Positions 1 through 13,666 are shown, numbered from the stretch's first letter. The stretch: 64,000 nt of DNA from Sitta carolinensis (GCA_032173965.1 CM063287.1:5771859-5835858), one strand, 5' to 3'. A program made the numbers and translations. The notes: a model not told the origin generated them from the letters alone.

Positions 1-3000
1 TTTTCCCCTGCTCTGGAAAGTTTATTTTTTATGCTTAATAAACTTCAAAGGACTAGAGGAACTGATTAATTACATCCTTAAACAATCTGAACAAAATGCT
101 TCACTGAGGAAACTGTACTCTTGTCATGCAGGGCAGGACTGCTCAAGCTGGATGTCCCTGCTGACCACATCCAAACTGAGGACTGCCTTCCTTTCTCATC
201 CAAGTTCTACCCAGCCACCTTAGTGACCAAACTTCCCAAGGAGTCAGGAAAGGGTAATGCTTGGCAATGCTTTGCTTATGGTTGTGGTTGCTACCAAAAA
301 TGTCTGCCTCTGCTGCTTTAATTTTTGGATTTGTTTTTCCTTACTCCTAAGAGCATAAACATCGCTCCCAGTGCCTGCCACGTTTCTGGAAGTGTGGGAT
401 GGTCCAGGCTCACCCATTAGCTGAGATGATTTCACAGGCCAGCATCATCTCTGACAGCTTCACATTCCAATGCTGGCTTTAAAGTGGCCTTCTGGGTTGC
501 AGAACCCTACTGCAATTTGCTCCAATCTACAGCTTCATAGTCCTTATGCCAGGCCCATTGGAAGCCAGCACCTTTGAGAACCTCTGTGACATCTTTCCCA
601 ACCAACAGAAATCAGAGTTAAGCAAAGAGACTGGCCTGTCCTGGGATGGAAGAGCAGATCTGATATGGTTCCTATAAGCACAGTATTATGCAGTGACTGG
701 TAATCAAGAAAAAACAAGTAAAAGCAGTGACCTTATCTATTTAAGCAGAAGACTGTTTACAAACATGCTTTTAATAGTGTCTTCTGCTTTGAGAATTCTT
801 AGGGTCTTCTGCACTGCAATCCTAGCTCGCAGCTCCCTTCACTGTGAAAGGCTTCTTGCTTATTTCCTGCTGCAAACATAATGGGGGATTTTCTGATGGT
901 ACATGATGTTCACAGCTCTCTTCAGAGCTCTGGGTATTAGTTCTGTTTGAAACAAACCCAGTCAGCTTTGCGTTCCACTGATATACCAGTTTCCTTGGAC
1001 CTGCCCAGATACAGGACTGACGTACGTGTCAATCACTAATTTTTAAAAACTAAAGCACTATATTGTTGCTTCCAGGAGGCAGCAGCTAAATGGGATCTCA
1101 CTGAGCTTTGGCAAAATCTAAGCTGCTACATAATGGAGGTTAAGCTCCACCTAATCTTCTTTTTATCCTTTATCTTTCTAAGACATCTCCAGGTAGAGTC
1201 CATTCAACAGCACAGCCTTCTGCAAATATGCCAAGGCACTCCTTTTATGTTGGTTCAAAAGGAAAAATGCTACTTCATAATTTGCCAAAGACAACTCTTT
1301 AGGTAAGTCCTGGAAGTTTCCCATCTATGAACTTCTGCACCTTTCACTCACTTGACTTAGGGTGACTGAGAAAATTCTGGGCAACGGCTGTTAAATGCCA
1401 CTGCAACTGGGCCCCCCTACAACTTGGCATTGTTACGTATTTCATCCAGCAATTTGGGGACATTTTAAATCACACATAGTGTGAAGGTCTGCTATAGAGA
1501 ATGCTTTCCCATGCACTCCTATTATTAGTAACAAAGATGCTCATCTAACATGCTTTTGTTTAAGAGAAATATGATTCCACCAACTACAAAGAGACGGCTT
1601 CATCTGTTAAAATCTTAAACCAGTTTGTATGGATTGCTGTTTTTATTAAGCCTGTATTATATTCAACAACAAATACAACGGAGTGTGGTATTACAGTTAC
1701 GGATGTCAACTAAGAATTAGTAATCAAATGGAGGAGAAATGACTCTCATAAGTTCTCCAAATGGAGAGCACTTAATTATGACGCACAATCATGACTTTGA
1801 CACTATTAGATATCCTGTATCTATATTCCACATGCAAAGGTAATGCTCTCTGTCAAGCCTCACTGGATCCACTCCCCCAGGGGGAAAGTCAGATGGCTAA
1901 GAATGTTGTTCTCTTCATCTCACATCCAATCCCTGTCTGTTCTCAGTCACTTTTAGATCCTTAACTGACAGGACAGGACTGAAAAAAATCTTTTGTGAAT
2001 CTGTGCTGAAGGTGAAAAACACCACTCATGATCCATGCTTGTTTCTCAAGAATGCTTTTCAGACAGCATCAAAACATCTATATATGAACAAAGTGGAAAA
2101 GGATAAAATTAAAACCGGACAGACTATAACTGGTCTGCCAAATAAAATAATGTAAAGTTTGCGACTGCTTTAAATGGGAAGGTTTCTATGCTTGTAAAAA
2201 AATTGTCATCTGACCACTTTAAGTTTCCATATGTTATTTTAAGCAATCTTTTATCTGTTTCCTGTTCATAAAATGGCTGTCACACAGTGAAGTCAAATAT
2301 CTACTTTTAAACATTATTTTGTTTACATTACTTCCAAGAGAAAAGACCTATTTCTATATCTCAATGCACAAACAAGAAAAAAAAAATTCACAGAAATTTG
2401 TGAAATTTTAAAACCAATTAAAGATGATGAAGTTCTTGTAATGGTTTGCTCAAGTCAGATGGAAGGGGCCATAGAGATAAATGTGTATTAAACAGGGCAG
2501 GTTTGAGAAAGCCATTGCACTCCATGACTTCTCCTCATCAATAGATGGTGGCACTGTGTATGAGAGTGGTGGATTCTGCTCAACACTGAATTAAAGCACT
2601 CACCTGAAATTTCTGCATCAAAGCAGAACCTGCCTAAGATCCTGGAACTGATAACTGAGGTCCATATCACCCCTACCATCCACTGACTTGTGAAAAGTGA
2701 AACAAATAAAACACAAAAGTTTCTCAGCAGTGCTTGCCATTACAAAATAAATACAAATTAATGCAGTTGGCAAACTCAATGCATATCAACTGGCCATAAA
2801 ATAATAAAACCCAGAGTGTGCATAGGTCAAAGTATTGCAACAGCTATCAATATAATACTCAGGGAATTTAGAGCAAAGGCAGACCCATACTGTAGATGAG
2901 ACTGTTAACAGAGAGAATGAGGTCAGGAAACTTCATGCTCCATATACAATTTAAACTGCATCACAACAGTCCTCCCAGTTTCAGCTTGCCTGCAAAGAGC

Positions 3001-4363
3001 CCAGGTGCCATTCCCATCATAGAAATACGATCAGGCCCATCATTTCAGACACAATCACTCTCCAACGAAAGCTGGGCTGTGTCAGAGGGTGTGAGCTGTG
3101 CTTACCTTGCCATTTACTTAACAAGAAATACTTGCTTAGTTTATTTACCCTCTATGAAGAATAAGCACTGCTGGTACATTTCCATTCAAGGTGACAAATG
3201 CCCCTAAACAACTGAGAACATCTGTCACCGAGAAAAGGACAGGAGCTTTGAGCCAAGTGTGGACTGAAGCTACTCTGGCTGACTTTCTCACGTATGTGAT
3301 CCTTCCCCTCTGATCCTGTCATGGTTCTCAAACCTGGCTCTGTGGCCTTGTGGTCACAAATTCACAATCCCATCCTTGCTCTGAGTCAGGTACAGGGCTT
3401 GCCTGCTCCAACTAGTCTAAATCCATCCTTTCTCCCTCTGGCACTAAAACACAGGTCTCTTCAGCAAGCCACCATTTTGGCATCCCTGCTCCCATACTCA
3501 GTCCCCTCAAGCAAAGCCAAAACATTGCCGTGAAAATTACTCGCCTTCCTGAGCACTCTGAACATGCCACTCTCCCTTCAATCTCCCTCCTGCCCTTCCC
3601 TGGTGCTCTGGATCAAGCTCAAGATTTTAGCCCTCATTTTTGTTGCACTTTACAACTCAAGCAATTACTGTTTGCTCCTAATTGCTGTAATGATCTATAT
3701 GTGGTAGCTGTTCATTCATACATACCCATGAGCATGCCTACACACCCCCCTGTACATAAGCATGGTATGTGCTGATCAATGAAAGACAGAGCAACAATAA
3801 AAGCCAAAAAGAGCATATATTTTTTAAAAGAATGTTAGATTTCACGTTTCACAAAATCCCGGGTACACCCATGCTAACCAGCCCAGGCTGCTGATGTAGA
3901 GAGAAATGTGCTTTATTGTACGGAAGGAAAACACTGAGTTTTGCATTTTGGTTCAAATGACTTTCAGTTTCTTGATAGTGCATTTCTTCTTGTCATTTCT
4001 CTACAGCACAGATACGTCCCAGATTATTTCGTAAACAAAGCAAAATTAATTTCTTTCATCCAACTGTGGCAGGAACTGAACAACTTAATCTGATCATTGT
4101 GTGCGAAGAAAATATTTCCAGTGACGACATCTCACTATGTCAATTTTTTTTTAATTACAGATGTCATCTTGATGTGCCATATTAATGCAGCTCTTTCTTC
4201 TCATTTCAAGATTTTAATCTAAGTTTGTTGCTCTAATATTTTATTGGTTCAAAATACATGCTGTAAAATCCGTGGCCATCAAATTTTCCCGTGAGCTAAA
4301 AATAAACTGCTCTTGTCAGATATGGTTAGCTGATAAAAAGTGTCAGAGACTTTTCTGAATTAC

Positions 4364-4388
4364 TTTGATAACTTCCTGTTTATGTGGT
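4364..4388. promoter_or_regulatory. Clustered GATA, ETS and RUNX consensus sites
   Basis: TTTGATAA (4364-4371), ACTTCCTG (ETS core on the minus strand, 4371-4378) and TGTGGT (RUNX core, 4383-4388) lie within 25 bp. Another TGATAA is at 4331-4336. They sit in a repeat-free AT-rich block (about 3880-4480) that looks like a conserved non-coding element. Function is inferred from motifs only. Confidence 0.3.
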
Positions 4389-5946
4389 ACTGACCCTTGT
4401 CTAATAACAATCTTTTACACTTGGAATAAGAGAAGATTCCGCAGCATACTATTCCTTAATGGACAATGCTGATTATTTTTGAAAGCCTTTAATACATTTC
4501 CCATATTAGACATGAACAGATGTCAGGGATGTTGCCAAGTGAAATTTCTTTTATGCAATCTTGGCTTGTTGTACAATAATAGCCCTTTCTCAACATGGGA
4601 AAAAATTACAGACCTAACTAATTTCCTTGAGAGAGAAGAGTTACATATGTTTTCCACTTCGAGTTTTTACGACAAGTTTACGATTTTGCCAGATCTGGAA
4701 CTAATTGGGACCATTTCCAAAAATGGCCCAATAAACCCACATGAGTACAGCTAGCCTAAAATGACTGTATAGCAGCAAATGATTGTTTGCTTTTACATTT
4801 TTTTTCTAACAGGGAAAAGTTAGATTGCACAATTATTTCATTTAAGTTACTTAAACACTTACTGTTTCATATCCTCCCAGTTTTTGAGCAGCTTGAAACA
4901 TAGTCCAAAGGTTAACTGTTAGAGGGACAATAAGTATTTAGATAAGCATTGCATTAGCCAACATATTTCAAAGAAATGTAAATTAAACAGTTTTAAAAAA
5001 AGAAAAATTGAGAAAAAAAAAGCTCTCAGCCCCTGAAAAAGCTCCTGTAAAACATTTTCCAAAAAGGGCATTTACATAATCTGAAGAGTAAATATTAGCC
5101 CATACTATAAATATTTTTAATTACATATAAGAGAACTCACTTACAGATTCCTTAACAGGACTGGAAAAATACACTGAGACAAAGGTAATGGGCTCATTTG
5201 ACTTTGGTGATAAGAGACACAGTATAATGACTGCAGTATGTTTCCACAACTTTGATAATAAAAATTACTCACTGGGAAGAATGTTACTTTTAATTATTTG
5301 TTTAACACTGGTTTCATTAGCAAGCAAGCAAGCCCCACACACACTGGCTCACAGAGCAGGCCTATTGATTAAAAAATATCCAATATTTACTGCAGCTCAG
5401 ATAATGGGCTCCATAATCAATGAACAATAAGCTGTGTTCTAGCGGGCCCTGCGTGAATGAACCCAGATGGAGCACGAAGGAGCATTACTGGAATAATTAT
5501 GCTGTGGCTGGTTGTGCCTTGCCTGTGGCTGCGGGGTCAGAGGCACAGAGGCAACTCAATTCAAAAGATGTGTTGGGAGAGAGTTGCTATTTCCTGCAGA
5601 ACTTCTCTTCTTTCACGTGCTTTTTATCCCGGCCCCCTGTCCCATGGGGCCACTGCTTGCTGGTGTCTTTTTTATTTTATTTATTTTTATTTAAATTTTA
5701 ATCTCATTTAATTGTTAGAAGAAAAATCCATGTCAGCCCTACCAAAGGTGTATGCACAATTCCACCAACAGTGATTTCAAACAGACACACTACAAAGACG
5801 TCAGGTCAGCAGTAATGCTGTGGACCATGGAGAATGAGATCTCCTCCTCCATGGAGGGATGCTCCCCTGTACTGAGTGTACTGCCTCTTCCCAACAACCT
5901 ATTTATACTGGCAAGGTTTGCATCAGCCTTGCTTGACAAATACAGA

Positions 5947-6021
5947 GCCTCATCCTGCAAACATTTCTGCTCTTCTCAGCATACTTACTCTTGGTATTTA
6001 AGTATTTGCTGGATCAGGCCC
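5947..6021. mobile_element. Short palindromic MITE-like element, family A (internally deleted)
   Basis: The left arm GCCTCATCCTGCAAACATTT pairs with the right arm TAAGTATTTGCTGGATCAGG in inverted orientation, about 17 of 21 positions. The GATCCTGCAAACACTTA-type terminus is one I know as a dispersed inverted-repeat element of turtles, crocodilians and birds. I cannot give its database name. Confidence 0.6.
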
Positions 6022-7261
6022 CTACTTCATAATGAATGTCAGGCAAGTTTCAATGTATTTCAGCTAAATGTTAGCAGCAGGCCCTACCCCCAGTGGGCAA
6101 CTTTAGAAATAATACTTTAGCTTGTCTTTTAAGCCCCCCCCTGTCTCCATGCTTGATGGAATGCGGAATAATATGGGGGGGGTGGGGGAGAAAAAAAAAT
6201 TTCTTCAACACAAAATGTTCTGAAAGCCTCATTGAATCTTGTACTGCTTCAAAGCTATCAAGAGCTTTGCTTAGGCTTTGATTTAATCTGAATCAATGCA
6301 TAATGCAACGAAGCTGTTCATAGTACATTAATTTTACCCATTTCAAGCAGCCAGTTTTCAGACAAACACTGTAATCATTCGGAGTTATATAAGTTTATAA
6401 TGGCTGCTGGAGGCCTGTTGCAATCAGTGCCAATAGCTATTAGGTATGTAAATTGTTATGTAAAACATACAGGTTTGACATTCTTCATCAAAATAACACA
6501 TGGTTTTAATCTAGGAGATAAATTAGAGTAAATAATATTTCAATCCATGGCGTTTTCCCTTTAAGGAAATAAAGTATCATTCAATCTATAGATAAGGAGG
6601 AGAAATACACCCATTTACAGCTTTTGTTGGAAATTGTGAAAGATGTACATTGTGCTGTAATATTTATGCAAAATTCAGTTTCAACTCTATCTTCTCCACA
6701 TACAATTAATTTACAGATTGTGGCACTACAAACTTTACATGCCAAAGCAATTCTAAAGACTGCATTCTGTATTAAGCAGATACAGTCTGGTTTTATTCTC
6801 CAAAGTCAGTAATTTATTAACTATAAACATATTTTGGGGCTTAAAAACATGATCCCTTTTGTGCCTTTTTTGACCACCTTTAAATGTCTTCCTTTAATAT
6901 TTGTCCTTTCATAAAGAACATCTGGACACAATAAAGATACATTATATTATTAACTCAGAAGAAAGGCATTACAGACGCTGCAGATTTACAAAACAGAAAA
7001 CTAGAGCGTTTTCAACATGCCTATTTCTAGTCACAATCAGCAGATTTAAACCTATAAATATCCAGCAGCAACTACCCCAGAAGGAAGAGATGCAAATCTA
7101 GGCATAAGACAGTGAAATGCCTGGACTGGAAAATGTGCAGAGATAAACATGGTCCCTCCCCATCCATAAGACTTTAAAATAGGCTTTCTATGCAATTGCT
7201 TTCTCCAGAGAAGCCAAACATTCTAAAATGTCAACAAGAAAGTGAGAAAAAGGATACTTAC

Positions 7262-7466
7262 TCTGCTTAAAACCTAAATAGGGTATTCGTTCAATTGGTG
7301 TTTTCCTTTCTTTCATATATTTATAAAGAGCCACAAGGAAAGCCTGCTCATCAGCTCTGCATTCTTCACCTATGGCAATCTTTGATTTATCCTCACTTGA
7401 GCCTTTCTTACAGTTGCTGTTGTTACTCTTGGGTTTGGGCAAAGCTGACTTAGCCTCACATTTTAC
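7262..7466 (-). CDS. ARID5B: ARID5B internal exon (exon 6), linker plus start of ARID domain
   Basis: This 205-bp minus-strand exon has the acceptor TTTTCCCAG (intron ends at 7467) and the donor CAGA|GTAAGT (7261-7256). It encodes 68 residues and ends after the first base of a codon, which in human is the Ile of the next exon. The first half is a charged Lys/Ser/Asn-rich linker (VKCEAKSALPKPK and on). The second half opens the ARID DNA-binding domain: RADEQAFLVALYKYMKERK, then TPIERIPYLGFKQ, giving helix 1 and the start of the loop after it. In mammals a lysine in or near the YKYMKERK stretch (reported as K336) is the methyl-lysine removed by PHF2; I have not checked the exact numbering. The rest of the ARID fold (helix-turn-helix, the INLW onward exon) is not in the window and must lie beyond its left edge. 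Confidence 0.97.
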
Positions 7467-8316
7467 CTGGGAAAAGAAAAGATGTCATATCAGATCTGGG
7501 TAACCTTTAATTTTCACTTAAGGAATAAATACCCTCTCTTAGCAGAATGGATTGTTGAAAAAAATGAAGGCCAAACCATGCGACTGTGTTTGAGGGGAAA
7601 CAAAGGAAGCTATTTATAGAGCTAAATGTCTTGTTCTGAATCTTAGTCACAACATTTTTAAACAGCCACATCTTTAAATCATTATAACTCACTGGTAATG
7701 CTCTCCAGATCTGCATTTTTATGACTATACATTTCTATGTCACAGCTTCTATCTCTCACATACACTTGCAATTAGCAAGGCTAATAATAACCCCTGTTCC
7801 AGGATTGACACTGAGCATTGTCAACTCCTGCAGACAACCCTTGGAGCTGAGGGTGCTCAGCCCCTTCCAGGAATTCTCAGCAGCCAGCTCTGAAATGACA
7901 CATTTTTCTCTCCTTTGGCTCATCAAAATAGATGCAAACCTTAGGAAGCTTTACGCAGGCAGAGCCCTCAGCACAAGAGTGGAGGTTCTGCTATAGCATG
8001 GGCTCAAGTCAAGTGTATTTGAGCATCTGCTTAAACTTGAGCACAGCCCTAAGCATTTGGCAGAAGGGAGAGGCTGGTAGCTGGAGACTTTCCTGGTAGA
8101 CACTGGCATCACCAACGCACATAAGTCCCAGAGCTCCTGGTCTCCCACTGGACTGCCCAGCAGATGTGTTTGGAACCACTTTACCTCTCCTCAGTATTCA
8201 TACATGGGGAAAAATACCCAGTGAGACTGGCTTAATCCTGCAGTCCCTCTTGAAGATAATTCTCTCACTGAATCAAATAAATTACAAATCCAGTGTTCAC
8301 TTAAGGTATGTATACC

Positions 8317-8353
8317 AAAAGAAAAAAAAAAAAAAAAAGAAAAAGAGAAGAAA
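8317..8353. repeat. A-rich tract
   Basis: A 17-base A run with flanking GAAAAAGAGAAG. It could be a simple repeat or the tail of an unrecognised retroposon. Confidence 0.9.
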
Positions 8354-10954
8354 CCTGATGTTTAAAAGCTCTACATGACCAAGACATTTGGACCATGAGA
8401 TCAATAAATTTCCAACGAATATTGGATGTTTTCTAACACAAGGTAGCGGAGATGGTTACATGTATTTTGGATTGGCACTGTTCCTTCAATGTTTCTGAGT
8501 GCTGTCAAGAGCCTTCTGGTAGTTCCATGCCTCATCCTTTGTGCTCCCAGAGGGAGCAGGGAGACTCCAAGAGCCAGTACTTGGTATTTTAGGAGGATAC
8601 CAGAGGAGAGTAGGGTTTCCTGCTGTGCAGGAAGGCAGGAGCTCTTGGACAAGCAACCCATTCAGCCTCCTTCAGAACTGTCACTTCTACACCAGGTGCT
8701 TTCTGGATACTTGCTGTGACAGGAAGCAACTGTTATGAAGAGCATTATGTAAGTGCTTGTAAGCAAACAACAAACATATCACTGGAAAGACCACAACCAT
8801 GATATGGTTATTTTATCTTAATAAAAGATATTCTGGCATTTCAGGCTCAGGGAAAGCAAAATCTTTATACTGCTCCAGGTATTAACTTTGCAGAGAGTAC
8901 TGAGTTCAGGTGATCTGCTCCACAGTTTTCCACAGATGCTGGACAAAGCAATGGTAGCTCCTAAGCAGAGTGGTCACAATTTTCCATGGCAACTGATGAT
9001 GCTGAAAAACCTCCATACTGGCCACTGGAGGGTACAGGCTCACTCCTCCCAGGTAATGCAGCAGGGACTGGGAAATGGACTTCCTGTGAGATTTTTCTTG
9101 ATCACTTGCTGCTGAAGTATGTTCAGTGTACTGCTTGATACTCTCCAACTGCACAATCCAAAGACACATTGTCTTCCTATAGCACAAGACACCATCCTTG
9201 GCATTTTAGTAACAGATATTCTTGTTGATTAATCCAAAAGTCAGAGGAGCTAGTAGATCTTTTATTTTTCCTATTAAATGAACTTTGGACTTCCTCATCT
9301 ACTTTTAAGCTCATAGTCGTATTTCCTTGACTTTTTTTACTTTGGCACCTCATGGAAATTATTTAACAGTTTCCAAAGTTTAGATTACATTGTCATAGGT
9401 TTCAATGCTTCACCAAAGACTAGGCTAGCACTCCCAAAAGGAATGCATGACTTCAATAATTTTAGGAGTTTTAACTGGAGCTGCAAATTTGGAATGAATT
9501 CACTGGACCTGGGAACAATTTTTCTGTTTTGTCACCCACTTGGTTGGATTCTCTTTTTCAAACTGGACAATGCAGAACTATTTTTGCAAAGAGAACCTGG
9601 GCATGAAATCTAGGTGAAATCAAAGCTCATGGCTCTGCAAGCAAACAAATGGCAAGGGATACTACCCTAAAGGAGACAAAGGCAAGGTAGTATTAAGAAA
9701 GCCATCAGGAGTGGGAAAAACCCATGGTACACACAATCTTGCTCTTTTTATCTACAGAGAAGCAAGGTCAAAGCCCCTGTAGAACTCAGAGATGTCAAAA
9801 TGAGGTGAGTGGACTCAAGCAGCATCAGGTTGAACCAAGCTTCCATGAAGGCTACAATACTTCATCTGCTCAGCCTTTGAGGCTTAAGCCTCAAAGCCTC
9901 ACTTCTGGAACCTCCCCACCATCAGACAGGCAATATGGATGAATGCCATGACCAATGATTAACAACAACCAAAAGGGCCAAATGCCATTCTGGGTAACAC
10001 CAGTGTAAATGCAGTATAAACATATCAAAATCAGTGAGAATGATGCCAGATTTGCTCCAAACACCACAAACTGCACTTCTCTTTCAAAACACAAACCCAG
10101 TGCCACAGCTGGGTTAAGCTGGATAAGATGGGGTGCACTGAGATGGGCCCTGGAACATCTGACCATCTCCTGCTGTGTGTTCCATCAGAGGTGGACGATC
10201 CATGACCAAATGGCCAGTGAACACTCATGGGTACAGCCGTGTGTTTGTCTTCTCCTGCCAGAGGTCACACAACACAGACCACAACAGACCTGCATTTCAC
10301 AGTTTCCATCAGATAATGGCTGAGGCACTCGGAATAAATCTCCAGCTCTGAGAGCATGCCAGGCCACCTGGGGCCACAGGAAAAGCATATCCTGGCAATT
10401 TTTAAACTAATTTCCCAGATCTTGCTGAACAAATGAAGTGAGAGGTTTATTTCAGCATTTGCACTGGGAGATGTAATTAATAGATTCATATGGGGACAAT
10501 TTCTGTGTTTAACAAGATAATCCTTTCAGTTCCTCAAAATGGTCAGATCAGGAGTTTTAAAAAGCATTAGAACACACTTTGAATTGGGAACACTCTCTGG
10601 GAAGATGAAGCACGTACAATGAGGGCTGTCTGCAGGAGCCCATAAGTTCCAACAGCCTGTCCAGCACTGATGACACATCAAGCCTTTATGAAAGCCTGCA
10701 GAGCACTAGGAGAGTTCAGAGGGAAAAGCTTGATATATCCCTCTCCAGGAGAGGGGATCCTGCTGGAGTAGATGGCCTTGTATTCCCTTCCCAGCCATGG
10801 AGGGAACTCCCCTGGGATCTTTCCCACTAAAATCGATGCAGTGACCACTAAAGAGATCAAGAGAGCAAAAGCAAGAAGTGGCACACCAAAAGCCCCACCT
10901 GCCCTGGCAGCACCTGCAGGTCCAGGACTCCATTGTCTGTGATGCTATCACTCT

Positions 10955-11028
10955 ATTTTTAACAATATATATATTTTTAACAATATATACCCATCTATAT
11001 ATTTTTAACAATATATATCCATCTATAC
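10955..11028. repeat. Small minisatellite, 28-bp unit, about 2.6 copies
   Basis: Units begin ATTTTTAACAATATAT at 10955, 10973 and 11001. The last two are 28 bp and differ at about two positions; the first is 18 bp, truncated. Confidence 0.9.
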
Positions 11029-13666
11029 TGGAATTGACCCAGAGCTGCTCCTACCTAACCAGCCACTTTTCCTTGTCAGGTAACTGTGAAACTCTCAAAA
11101 TGATCTGCTGATAACCCCAGACAAACATGCCTGATGAGAACTATATTTTAAGAATTAAGCTTTCTAGTCACTGGCAGCTGAGAACATGAAATTCAGCAAG
11201 TCATGACAACTATGCAGCTTGCATTGGTCTTGACAGGTTCAAAACCACAGCCTTTGGAATGCCCCTTGTGCCATTTCCCAGCCTAAACCATACAGCCACT
11301 GCAACCCCATCAGAGCCGTGGCTCACGCAGCAGAAGCGAGGCTGCTGCCAGACACTGAGTGACATGAGAATGCGAGCAGCACAACTTCTGGGCAGAAGGG
11401 ATTTTATCTGGGACAAGAATATGGCCAGGACTGCTAAACACTTCAGCATCTGACACAAGTGGATTCATCCTGTTTACACGAGCAGTATTCAATCCTGCTC
11501 TCCATGGAGCCATTGTCAGCATTAGCTGGACATGGAGCACTCACAGAGGAGGATAACCAACCGGGAACTCCAACCTGGAGCTTCAGATGACCACATCTCT
11601 ACAGTTCCCAGCAATGGGAAGATGGTAGGTGGATCTCTATTTCTCCCCTTCCCCAAATACCCTTCTGCTCCCTTCCCAGTAATGCACAGGCAGGGTCTAC
11701 ACAAGGCGCAGTATATCTGCTATAGAGGGTTTGATTTACTGTCCTCCTCTCGTGAAAGTGTATCCACAGCCCTGAGACACAGATTGATGTGAAGAGCCAC
11801 AGTGAAGTCAGTGTGACTACATGCAAGGACATTATATCATGAGCGTGTCTATTATTTATAATGAAATTAAGCTGGCCAAGATAATTAATGCTATTAATAT
11901 CTGCACAATGATGAGCACAGTATGACTAGATAAATAGGTGGAATTACTTCTTATCTGAAACATCCTCCCATCTGACCAGAAGTGTGAACCCAAATATAAA
12001 CAGAGAGGATAAACAATTTGTTATGAAGTGTTATGGTTGGTTTTAATTATCTAATACCTGAATATTAGGTGCTGAGGAGGCAGAACTATTTGTGCTACAG
12101 TCTGGGGTGCTTTGACAATATGGTCCATGCCACATGCACTGGCAATATTTTGACAGGACAAATGGCTTGGGGGAAGAGGGAATTGAGGTAAATTGAGACA
12201 CTTTCACACAACGGATTTTGCACATTCTTTCACAGAGAAAACATTCAGACAAACTCTATAGCATCTGGCATGACCCCGCAACTCAACACACCAGGTTCCA
12301 TCACCTCTTACCATGCCTGTCTAATACCATAGTACAGATTCCAACTGAGCACAATAGGGCACAGAAAGAGGAAAAACAATGACTTAAGGGCAGAGTTTCA
12401 TCATGAACTTCAGCCTCTTTTATCATCAACAGAATGCACAATTTTAACTGAACTCCTAGGGAGGAGGAGAAGGTGGAATTTAATTTGCCTTCCTATGAGA
12501 AACTGAGAGCAGAACACTCCCACTTGACCTCTTTAACCTCCTAATCTCCCAGGACATTCACTGTGTACAACAATACCAACGCAAACAGATCTACAGATTC
12601 ACTGTATTTCCTAAAGAGATGGTCACAACAATGGCAGTGTTTTTTAGATACACATCCACCTAATTTATTGAAACAATAGATTAGGGAGGAGTTGGTGCAA
12701 AAATTCAGTATATGCAAATCTCTTTAGCTGTTTAGCTTAAAAGTATCAGCAACAAAGTCCTGTCTCAGATGAAAATCAACTATTGCTCTAAGTAATTTTC
12801 CATCTTTGCACCTTAGAGTTTCTAATTAAATCATCTTGAAAGGAGCCATTTGTGCTGCTCTTTTTTTTAAGAGAAAACCAAATTCCTGTTTAAAACCACT
12901 CAGACAACACAGAAAATAGGAAGCAATTTACACTACAGAAACTCCATTTTAAAATATTTTAAGGAAAAGACACAAACCCATAAATATCTTAAAGATTAAG
13001 TCTATAAACACTAATCAGTGATACAATTTTTACTTGCAGTATAGGCTAAGCACTGCAGCACATACAAGAGACTCTGTAAAAGCATGCACTATTCAGCAAA
13101 CCGTGGAGCACACAGCTCAGCAGTAAGTATTAAAGAAACAGCCCAGATTTTTTTTAAGCTTTCATATTGAGTTTCCGCCTTTTTTTTTTTCTCCATTTTA
13201 AAAATATTGAGATCTTAACATCAGAGTAATGTCGTTTGTGTTTGCTTCTTAGAAACCATTACTGAGGCAGCTCTTGTTTCATAGTCTGTTTATCTTCTAA
13301 CTTATATTTAGAAGATCATTGTAACTGGGTGAGCTGCTCCCAGGTTTATTTTTAATTCGCAGATACTGTCACACACTATGTTTGTGTGTCACAGAATGTG
13401 AAAACTAACACTAGATGCTAAGAAAGCTTAAGCACTACCAGTTACCAACAGGCTGATAACATTAGGTTGTTAGGTGATTGTAATTGCTGGTAGCTTTGAA
13501 CACAGGCATGATTCAAAGTGAAAAATAAAACTCTTGGAAAAAATTACATTTATCTCCCCAAGAAAATAAGTTACACTCTAAATGTGAAACTGCATGCTGG
13601 GAAACAAAGGCAGGGTTGTACCTAAAAAGAAGAGAGTGCTGAAAAGAGTATTATTAAGTGATTTAC

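Larger units (their letters stand above)
1..7261 (-). other. ARID5B: ARID5B intron downstream of the exon with the ARID start (partial)
   Basis: This is the 5' part of the intron after exon 6, running off the left edge. I looked for the next ARID exon (INLW onward, reverse-complemented) and did not see it. The stretch holds a palindromic MITE-like element at 5947-6021. It also has AT-rich, repeat-free blocks at 3880-4480 and 6300-6480 that look like candidate conserved non-coding elements. Open frames here are short and have no recognisable product. Confidence 0.85.
7467..13666 (-). other. ARID5B: ARID5B intron between exons 5 and 6
   Basis: This is a 6.2-kb intron bounded by GTAAAT at its 5' end and TTTTCCCAG at its 3' end on the minus strand. 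It contains an A-rich tract (8317-8353) and a small 28-bp minisatellite (10955-11028). Homeobox-like TAAT motifs are dense at about 11850-11920. I see no coding sequence and no mobile element I can name. Confidence 0.9.

Noticed and set aside
3321..3775. Pro/Leu/Ser-rich open frames near 3.3-3.8 kb
   Set aside because: There is no domain similarity or exon signal in the ARID5B frame. The pyrimidine-rich text may be an old repeat I cannot name.
1..7261. Search for the next ARID exon (INLW onward)
   Set aside because: No reverse-complement match to that highly conserved segment was seen; it is presumed beyond the left edge.
10001..10060. ACACCAGTGTAAATGCAG-like fragment similar to palindromic family B
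   Set aside because: Only about 20 bp match with no second arm, so it was not called.
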